From Treponema socranskii subsp. buccale (GTDB lineage Bacteria; Spirochaetota; Spirochaetia; Treponematales; Treponemataceae), in contig NZ_CP054258.1 in NCBI RefSeq assembly GCF_024181585.1, forward strand, positions 2,108,001 through 2,172,000: a stretch of 64,000 nucleotides of DNA. The letters are read 5' to 3'. The number at the start of each line of letters is the position of its first letter. The stretch's first letter is position 1. The notes under the pieces were generated by a model. The model saw nothing but the letters and a program-made list of their open reading frames with translations. It made no database searches and was not told the origin of the DNA. The position numbers and the translations under genes were made by a program. Positions 58,082 through 64,000 of the stretch are shown here, piece by piece.

Positions 58082-58147
58082 TGCGCGCATTACAAAGCAC
58101 GCAACGTTTTTCATAAAGCGAATAATCGCACGCTTACAAAAGGAGCC

Positions 58148-58795
58148 CTACGTCCGCTCCATGCGGGAAAGAAGCGCGTCGAGCTTTTCACCGTATTTTT
58201 TATCGGACGCCCACGTCCCTGCAAGCTCGAAAACCGTCGGCGCTTTGCCGCGCGGAGAGATGAATTTGGCGCGTTTATCGACGACGGGATTGACGAGTTC
58301 GTCGGTATCTCCGTACGCATTCAAATGCTGGATATGCGCGCGCACGCCGAGCAGTATCGTCGGAAAACGGTCGGGAGCCGTTCCGCTTCCGGCCGCCCCG
58401 AGTCCGCAGTAATTGTGCATGTCTTCGGTAACCGCTCCGCCGAATTTCAAAAATCCCGTTTCGAGACACATCTGCGCGAAGGCGACGTCGGAATTGATCC
58501 CTTCGTCGTGCGCTTCCGAAATATAACACTGCGCAATATAGAGGGCATCCCCTTTGCGTATCGCGTGGTTATGAGAGCGTAAAAACGATGCGAGTTCCGC
58601 CGCTGAAAAAACGCCTTGTCCCGTAAGACTTCGCGATGCTGCCGGTCTTTCAAGCGGAAGCGTCGCACACGAAACGAAAAGCGCGGCAGAGATACACGAT
58701 ACTGCGGTAAAACGAAACGCAACCGAACACAGCAGCGCCGCTGCATTTTTCCCCGCGGTTTTTATTTCCGCCGATATTTTTACAAATGTCGTCAT
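58148..58795 (-). CDS. Glucosaminidase-domain lipoprotein
   Basis: 215 residues. A long signal region ends in ALFVSC, a lipobox near residue 42. The mature part is a mannosyl-glycoprotein endo-beta-N-acetylglucosaminidase-type domain (PF01832 group): DVAFAQMCLETGFLKFGG with the catalytic-type glutamate, then NYCGLGAAG, FPTILLGVRAHIQHLNAYG and TWASDKKYGEKLDALL. Probably a peptidoglycan hydrolase acting from the membrane. The ATG at 58795 is the only good in-frame ATG before the signal peptide; a GTG at 58939 would add a strange 48-residue extension. It is divergent from radC. Confidence 0.82.
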   Translation of the reverse strand: MTTFVKISAEIKTAGKNAAALLCSVAFRFTAVSCISAALFVSCATLPLERPAASRSLTGQGVFSAAELASFLRSHNHAIRKGDALYIAQCYISEAHDEGINSDVAFAQMCLETGFLKFGGAVTEDMHNYCGLGAAGSGTAPDRFPTILLGVRAHIQHLNAYGDTDELVNPVVDKRAKFISPRGKAPTVFELAGTWASDKKYGEKLDALLSRMERT

Positions 58796-59003
58796 ATCGA
58801 TATTTTCGGCACCGCGTCCCTTCTTCGTGAGCGCCCCGTACAAACGTCTGCGGACTGTCCGCGGTACGGATACCGCGCAAACGAGGGCGGCAAAACGCCG
58901 ATGTGCACATACCGCGCACGTGCATACAAACAAATGCACAATTTTATCGTAAAAACTCCGAATAAAAACTCCGAAATCGCAACATTTTTTCGATTATTAT
59001 GTG

Positions 59004-59672
59004 ATGAACTATCACCGAAATGCAAAACCGGACATACGCGAACAGGTTTTAAAACACGGATTTTCATATCCGAGCGATGAGGAGCTTGTCATGCTCGTAC
59101 TCGGAAGCGGCACGAAAAAATCTCCCGTGCGCCGCCTCGCGCGAAGCGTCGTCGAAGCGCTGTACGAATCGGACGATAAGAACATCGTGTCGAATCTTTT
59201 GTCGATCAAAGGCATGGGAACGGGAAAAAGCCTCGCCGTAGCTGCCGCGCTCGAACTCGGACGCAGACGGAATGCGCACCTGCATTCGGTCATCACGCAG
59301 CCGAAAGACGTCGTTCCTTTTGTAAAAAATTATTCGGTACTGCCGAAAGAGCACTTTTTGTGCATAACGCTCAACGGCGGACACGAAATCATACAGATAC
59401 GCGTCGTAAGCGTCGGTACGATTAACCGAACGATCGTCCATCCGCGCGAAATTTTTTCCGAAGCGCTCGTCGAAAACGCCGCGGCGATAATCGTGTGCCA
59501 CAATCACCCGTCCGGCTCCTGCACGCCGAGCAGAGAAGATATCGAAACGACGAAGACGCTCATTGACGCGTCGAAGATCATCGGCATCACCCTGCTCGAT
59601 CACATCATTTTGGACAGGGATTCGTATTTCAGCTTTCTCGAACACGATCTGTTGTTCACTCCTTCGGAATAA
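59004..59672 (+). CDS. radC: RadC-family JAB domain protein
   Basis: 222 residues. N-terminal UPF0758 helical region (LPSDEELVMLVLG-like; LLSIKGMGTGKSLAVAAALELGRR, a helix-hairpin-helix) and a C-terminal JAMM domain with HNHPSGSCTPSRED (HxHx7SxxD). Role uncertain despite the name. The ATG at 59004 is preferred to the GTG at 59001; GATTAT lies 6 bases upstream and there is no ribosome site. The same metal motif occurs at the head of the DinG-type helicase 5 kb away. Confidence 0.9.
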   Translation: MNYHRNAKPDIREQVLKHGFSYPSDEELVMLVLGSGTKKSPVRRLARSVVEALYESDDKNIVSNLLSIKGMGTGKSLAVAAALELGRRRNAHLHSVITQPKDVVPFVKNYSVLPKEHFLCITLNGGHEIIQIRVVSVGTINRTIVHPREIFSEALVENAAAIIVCHNHPSGSCTPSREDIETTKTLIDASKIIGITLLDHIILDRDSYFSFLEHDLLFTPSE

Positions 59673-59680
59673 GTTATAAT
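59652..59680 (+). promoter_or_regulatory. Promoter of the PEGA gene, leaderless type
   Basis: TTGTTC, 17-base spacer, TATAAT, six bases (CGAAGA), ATG at 59687. The promoter overlaps the end of radC. Confidence 0.6.
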
Positions 59681-59686
59681 CGAAGA

Positions 59687-61321
59687 ATGAAATCTTACAG
59701 GCATCTGCTCATCTGTATATGGCTCGTTTTCGCAGCCGCCGAAGGAAAAGCGCTTTCGGAAAACGATATGCCCAACGATCCTTCTCCGCAAATATATCTT
59801 TCGGCCGAACGTATTATTTTTATTGAAGAATATAAAACGTCGCTTTCGATCCGCACGAATACGCAGGGCGCGGCGGTGTATATCGACGGAGCGTATCGGG
59901 GACAGACGCCGTGCTCTTTTACGAATATTGCGCCGGGCGTACACTCGCTCGAAATCGCAAAACGGGGATATGAATCGAAATCGTTTTTTATCAACCTAAA
60001 TGCGGGACAAAACGCATCGTTTTACATCGAGCTTGAAAAAACATCGGGCTTTATTTTGCTGTCGGGCGTGCCGGACGGAAGCGCGGTGTATATCGACGGA
60101 GAGGCGCTTTCGTTTTCATCGCGCGCTCTTATAACGCAAATGCCCTTCGAAGCGGATGAAGGCTATCATACGGTTTCGGTGAAAAAATTCGGCTATAACG
60201 ATTTTACATCGCGCATCTACGTTATGCGCCGTCTTGTCGCGCCCCTCGAAGTGCGCATGACAAAGGCGCAGTTTTCGCTTTCAGGTTTTGCGGTATCGAA
60301 AGAGCGTTTCAATCCGTCGTACGGCGGGCAATTGGGTTCGTGCACTTTTTCGTTCAGAGTAACCGCGCCTGAAAACGCAATGCTCGTCATAACCGACGTA
60401 TCGGGAAAAGCCGTGCGTACTTATCGCTTTCCGCAGTTTACGACATGGGATCAGCGATTTACATGGGACGGCACCGACGATGCGGGTGAAATCGCAGCAG
60501 ACGGCGTATACACGGCGACAATCAGCGCGGCTTCATACGTACGGACGGCGCGCACTGAAATCGACTCTTCGCTCGTCTACCGTATACCGGACGCTTCGAA
60601 ATCGGGAGGAGGCATCGGTACGCTTGCAGCCGCATATACGACGGGAGAACACGCATCCGTTATCGGCATTGAAGCCTTCCCGACTTTTACTTCCGGCCGG
60701 AGCGGCGGAACTTCGCTCTACGCTATTCCGATCAATATGTTTTTCGGCATAACGCCGGTACCGTGGTTCGAATGTATGTTTTCTTTCGGCATCCACGCCG
60801 GCATGGAAGAGGTACCGATTTCGCTCAACGCATCGATGAAATTCGGTTCGTCGACGAAAATCGGACAAGACGGCCGTGCATGCTTTGCGGGATTTATGCG
60901 CTTCGGCTATACGACAAACAGCGCTCTCTATGAACCTTTCGGCGCCGATACGGGCAACGGTTTCGGCACGGGTTTTGTTTTCGGCATCGACGGCAAAAAA
61001 ACATACGTCGGTATGTCGAGCGAATACGTCTACGATTTTTTCCGTAAAAATCCGAACGGAAATAACAGCGTTTGGAAAAACGGAGCGGCGGTCGAATTCC
61101 GTGCCGTATCCTTTATGACGTTCAAAGCGTGGTGCGCGCTCCACAGCTCATTCGGAGGAAATGCCGGCATAGACTGGTTCCGCGCAATCGATACGGGCGG
61201 CGGCATCACATGGAAGCTCGGCTCATCTTCAGCCTTTTTCAATTTGAGGGGATCGGCGCTCATCTATATGCAAGGTAAAACGTATTTTTCAAGCGGCATC
61301 GGTTTGACGTATCTCTTTTAA
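59687..61321 (+). CDS. PEGA-repeat outer-membrane barrel protein
   Basis: 544 residues. Signal peptide (MKSYRHLLICIWLVFAAAEG), two PEGA-like units (VYIDGAYRGQTPCSFTNIAPG and a second near 125-190 with VYIDGEAL), an Ig/FlgD-like unit near 230-300 (FTWDGTDDAGEIAADGVYTATI), then about 230 residues of barrel-like strands ending LTYLF with a terminal phenylalanine. Location is therefore probably the outer membrane, with PEGA domains in the periplasm. Function unknown. htrA follows after 18 bp with its own promoter inside this gene's end. Confidence 0.8.
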   Translation: MKSYRHLLICIWLVFAAAEGKALSENDMPNDPSPQIYLSAERIIFIEEYKTSLSIRTNTQGAAVYIDGAYRGQTPCSFTNIAPGVHSLEIAKRGYESKSFFINLNAGQNASFYIELEKTSGFILLSGVPDGSAVYIDGEALSFSSRALITQMPFEADEGYHTVSVKKFGYNDFTSRIYVMRRLVAPLEVRMTKAQFSLSGFAVSKERFNPSYGGQLGSCTFSFRVTAPENAMLVITDVSGKAVRTYRFPQFTTWDQRFTWDGTDDAGEIAADGVYTATISAASYVRTARTEIDSSLVYRIPDASKSGGGIGTLAAAYTTGEHASVIGIEAFPTFTSGRSGGTSLYAIPINMFFGITPVPWFECMFSFGIHAGMEEVPISLNASMKFGSSTKIGQDGRACFAGFMRFGYTTNSALYEPFGADTGNGFGTGFVFGIDGKKTYVGMSSEYVYDFFRKNPNGNNSVWKNGAAVEFRAVSFMTFKAWCALHSSFGGNAGIDWFRAIDTGGGITWKLGSSSAFFNLRGSALIYMQGKTYFSSGIGLTYLF

Positions 61322-61332
61322 ATTGTTATTAT
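61304..61332 (+). promoter_or_regulatory. Promoter of htrA, leaderless type
   Basis: TTGACG (61304-61309) within the last codons of the PEGA gene, 17-base spacer, TATTAT (61327-61332), 7 bases, ATG at 61340. Confidence 0.7.
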
Positions 61333-61339
61333 TTACGGT

Positions 61340-62590
61340 ATGAAGTTATATTCGAAGACACAGCTTTTATGCGCTGCAATCGGAGCGGCCGTTTTCGCAG
61401 CAGCCCTTGCGGTTTTTATAGACAGAAACTTTTCATCTTTCGCTTCCCTTGCCGTTTCCCGCACGCAGGAAGAAAATCTTTCTTCCGAAAAAATCGATTT
61501 TAACAATCGGACGGAAGAAGAAACGCCGTCGATTTTTGAAGACACCGGTGTCCTGCCTGTACGGCCGATCGCCGACGCATCGCGCTTTACCGAAAGCGAA
61601 CAGCAGAACATCGGCGTATACGACAAGTGCGCGGAATCGGTCGTAAACATAAGCACGAAGATCGCCGGCATAAACTGGTTTCTCGAACCGACGGTCGAAG
61701 ACGGAGGAACGGGAAGCGGCTCGATCATCGACAAACGCGGATACATCGTCACGAACGTGCACGTTATCCAAAACGCATCGGAAATCTACGTATCGCTTTC
61801 CGACGGCACGCAGTACGAAGCGGAAATCGTCGGACAGGACAGCGAAAGCGATTTGGCCGTTATTAAATTCACGCCGCCTGCGGGCACGGTTTTAAAAACG
61901 ATTTCATTCGGAGATTCGAGCAAACTCAAAGTCGGACAAAAAGTCATCGCGATCGGAAATCCGTTCGGCCTCGACCGTACGATGACGACGGGAATCGTTT
62001 CCGGACTCGCCCGTCCCGTGCGCAACAGCAACAACAGAATTATCCGCAATATGATCCAAACCGATGCCGCAATCAATCCGGGCAATTCCGGCGGCCCGCT
62101 TTTGGATACGGCCGGGCGCATGGTCGGCATCAACACGATGATCGTATCGTCTTCGGGAAGCTCCGCAGGAGTCGGCTTTGCGATCCCGGCGGAAACCGCC
62201 GTACGCGTCGTTTCCGATTTGATACGCTACGGACGCGTAAACCGCGGCGTCGTTCAAATGTCGATCGTACAGCTGAACCGGACGATCGTACAGTATGCGG
62301 GACTCGATGTGTCGGCGGGCGTACTCGTTTCGGAAGTGACGAAAAACGGAAACGCGGACAAAGCCGGTATACGAGGCGGTACGCAGCGGGCAAACTACGG
62401 ACGCTCGATAATTTTCCTCGGCGGCGATATCGTGACGAAGATCGACGACATCGCGGTCGCCTCTCTGGCCGATTATTTTTCCGCGCTCGAAGACAAGCGC
62501 CCCGGAGATACGGTTTCGATGACGATCAGACGAAAGGGCAGAGACTTGACCGTCAAAGTGACGCTCGCTCCGCCTCAAGCGTCAAATTAA
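61340..62590 (+). CDS. htrA: HtrA/DegP-family serine protease, membrane-anchored
   Basis: 416 residues. N-terminal hydrophobic anchor (LLCAAIGAAVFAAALAVFI), a variable linker, a trypsin-like domain with the triad H in VTNVHV, D in SESDLAVI and S in NPGNSGGP, then a single PDZ domain (GVLVSEVTKNGNADKAGI; GGDIVTKIDD). It would degrade or refold damaged envelope proteins. Only one PDZ domain, as in DegS-like forms. It follows the PEGA barrel gene, a possible client. Confidence 0.93.
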   Translation: MKLYSKTQLLCAAIGAAVFAAALAVFIDRNFSSFASLAVSRTQEENLSSEKIDFNNRTEEETPSIFEDTGVLPVRPIADASRFTESEQQNIGVYDKCAESVVNISTKIAGINWFLEPTVEDGGTGSGSIIDKRGYIVTNVHVIQNASEIYVSLSDGTQYEAEIVGQDSESDLAVIKFTPPAGTVLKTISFGDSSKLKVGQKVIAIGNPFGLDRTMTTGIVSGLARPVRNSNNRIIRNMIQTDAAINPGNSGGPLLDTAGRMVGINTMIVSSSGSSAGVGFAIPAETAVRVVSDLIRYGRVNRGVVQMSIVQLNRTIVQYAGLDVSAGVLVSEVTKNGNADKAGIRGGTQRANYGRSIIFLGGDIVTKIDDIAVASLADYFSALEDKRPGDTVSMTIRRKGRDLTVKVTLAPPQASN

Positions 62591-62701
62591 TAAACCGAAT
62601 TCCGAAAATATCGATAATACCGGGTTTCAGGCGAAAACTTCGTTCGGGTCGATCATACCGCAGGGCTGCCGCAAAACGACCGCCCGTGCGCTTTCGAAAA
62701 C

Positions 62702-64000
62702 CTATTTCAAAAGCGCGCCTTTAAACGTCTGACCCGAAAGCTCGGTCAAATGAAGCTCGACGAATTTTCCGATAAGCGATTTTTCCGCTTTAAATGCGAC
62801 TCTCTCATCTCGTTCCGTCTTTGCAAGGAGCTCCGCTTCGTCGTCGCGGCTCACCGATTCGACGAGAGCTTTTACCGTCGAACCGACTCGCTTTTGCATT
62901 TCTTCCGCCGTAATTTTAAGCTGCATATCGATGATCTTTTGCAGCCGTGCTTTTTTTACTTCGAGCGGAATCTGGTTTTGCATCTTTGCCGCAGGCGTTC
63001 CTTCTCTCGGATTATAATAGTACATAAACGCGTTTTCGTAGCGCACCGTCTTCATCAGATCGAGCGTTTCTTCGAAATCTTCATCCGTCTCGCCCGGAAA
63101 GCCGAGCATGACGTCCGTCGTAAGCGATACGTCGGGAAGCGCGGCCCTTATGCGGTCGACAAGCGAAAGGTACTGCTCGCGCGTATAGCGCCTGTTCATC
63201 GCGTGCAATATCTTCGTCGAACCGTGCTGCACCGGCAGATGGATGTGGCGGCACAGCACATCGTTGTGCTTGATCGCGTCGATAAGGGCATCGCTCAAAT
63301 CCTTCGGATGACTCGAAACGAAGCGTACCCACTCTATCGGCGAATTGTTTTTTTTAAGATGATCGGAAATAATAATTAATAATTTTGCAAAGTCGGCATC
63401 GGCGTCGCAATACGAATTGACGTTTTGTCCGAGCAGCGTCACTTCTTTTACGCCGTACGATGAAAGCGCATCGAGTTCCGAAAGCACTTCTTCGACGGGG
63501 CGCGACACTTCCCTCCCCCGCACATAGGGCACGATACAATACGTACAAAAATTATTACAGCCGTGCATGATGGGCACAAAGGTCGAAAAAGCTCCCGGCT
63601 CGGCGGAAATCGGTGCGAAGGTATACGACGGCGAATCGTCGAGAGGAGCCGCACTCACCCCTTTTTCCACAGCTTCAATGATATCGCCGAAATATTTTTT
63701 TGCAAAAGTTCCGACAACGTAATCGATACACGGATACTCTTCTTTGAGCGATGTAAGAAGGCGTTCGGCCATGCAGCCGGTAACCACAAGCGTGAGCGGC
63801 TTTGCGCCGTCGCGGACAAAATCCTCAGCCTTTTCGAGCGTTTTCGATTTTGCGCCGGGCGTCTTTTGCCGCAGGGCTTTCAAACCCGCGTACCAGCCGA
63901 GCCTGCCGAAGACACGGTTTTCGGCAGTCGCGCGCACCGAACAGGTATTGATAACCGCGACGTCGGCGACTTGCGCGTCTTCGGCTTTTTGCCATCCGCG
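62702..64000 (-). CDS. miaB: tRNA-2-methylthio-N6-isopentenyladenosine synthase (N-terminus off window)
   Basis: Radical SAM methylthiotransferase acting on A37 of tRNAs reading UNN codons. About 433 codons are visible. The N-terminal UPF0004 domain has two of its three cluster cysteines (INTCSVR, VTGCMAERL); the radical SAM motif CNNFCTYCIVPYVRGREVSRP is the MiaB form; a TRAM domain ends the protein. In the middle, AKLLIIISDHLKKNN is encoded by an AT-rich island (63350-63390) inside otherwise GC-balanced sequence. The start codon is beyond base 64000. The 62591-62701 gap to htrA shows no terminator. Confidence 0.95.
   Translation of the reverse strand, partial: RGWQKAEDAQVADVAVINTCSVRATAENRVFGRLGWYAGLKALRQKTPGAKSKTLEKAEDFVRDGAKPLTLVVTGCMAERLLTSLKEEYPCIDYVVGTFAKKYFGDIIEAVEKGVSAAPLDDSPSYTFAPISAEPGAFSTFVPIMHGCNNFCTYCIVPYVRGREVSRPVEEVLSELDALSSYGVKEVTLLGQNVNSYCDADADFAKLLIIISDHLKKNNSPIEWVRFVSSHPKDLSDALIDAIKHNDVLCRHIHLPVQHGSTKILHAMNRRYTREQYLSLVDRIRAALPDVSLTTDVMLGFPGETDEDFEETLDLMKTVRYENAFMYYYNPREGTPAAKMQNQIPLEVKKARLQKIIDMQLKITAEEMQKRVGSTVKALVESVSRDDEAELLAKTERDERVAFKAEKSLIGKFVELHLTELSGQTFKGALLK

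Overview
The window reads as chromosome from a Treponema-like spirochaete. The pointers are a cluster of cell-surface lipoproteins with C-type-lectin-like C-terminal domains, a spirochaete-style long PRPP synthetase, paired M16 proteins, predicted outer-membrane barrels, and a balanced base composition broken by short AT-rich islands. No rRNA or strain-level marker is present, so the genus is an inference. Genes are dense on both strands and mostly in short operons with 4-base ATGA stop/start overlaps. The two edge genes (ffh at the left, miaB at the right) run off the window.

Layout. 1-8.5 kb: housekeeping (ffh, gpsA, nudC, an active/inactive M16 protease pair, dapB, aspartate kinase). 8.5-14.5 kb: an accessory island on the minus strand. 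It holds a relic of a diversity-generating-retroelement accessory gene (avd-like), a GIY-YIG-like protein, a large Fn3/IPT lipoprotein whose last ~40 codons look like a DGR variable region, an IS110 element with a probable bridge-RNA leader, a hairpin tandem repeat, an HU-like/DUF4469 protein and an 11-copy octanucleotide repeat. 14.5-20 kb: RNB exonuclease, outer-membrane protein, a PIN toxin-antitoxin pair bracketed by 37-bp direct repeats, and a sugar-ABC ATPase. 20-24 kb: an AmmeMemoRadiSam set (radical SAM enzyme plus a Memo-AMMECR1 fusion) interrupted by an orphan DNA methyltransferase. 24-40 kb: feoAB, U32 protein, azlCD, tRNA-Thr, a flavin disulfide reductase, an NADP-type secondary alcohol dehydrogenase, a G3E GTPase, rpmB, two metallo-beta-lactamase-fold proteins, a prs/FGGY kinase/HAD operon and tRNA-Arg. 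40-44 kb: a TPP riboswitch and thiBPQ. 44-46 kb: a SUMF1-type lipoprotein cut by an ISAs1-family insertion with a 9-bp target duplication. 46-64 kb: sirtuin, NhaC, a PTS-IIC-like protein, a 57-residue zinc-ribbon protein, plsC, a JAMM-DinG helicase fusion, HAD, tRNA-Glu, HD hydrolase, valS, a glucosaminidase lipoprotein, radC, a PEGA barrel protein, htrA and miaB.

Three themes stand out. First, about a dozen genes have a good -10 hexamer exactly 6-8 bases before the start codon and no Shine-Dalgarno, which implies widespread leaderless transcription. Second, an 80-bp repeat with two hairpins occurs upstream of nudC and upstream of the sirtuin gene. All four of its base differences are compensatory pairs in one stem. 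Third, the island at 8.5-14.5 kb looks like a DGR target locus that has lost, or never had nearby, its reverse transcriptase. All calls come from reading the sequence; no database search was run.
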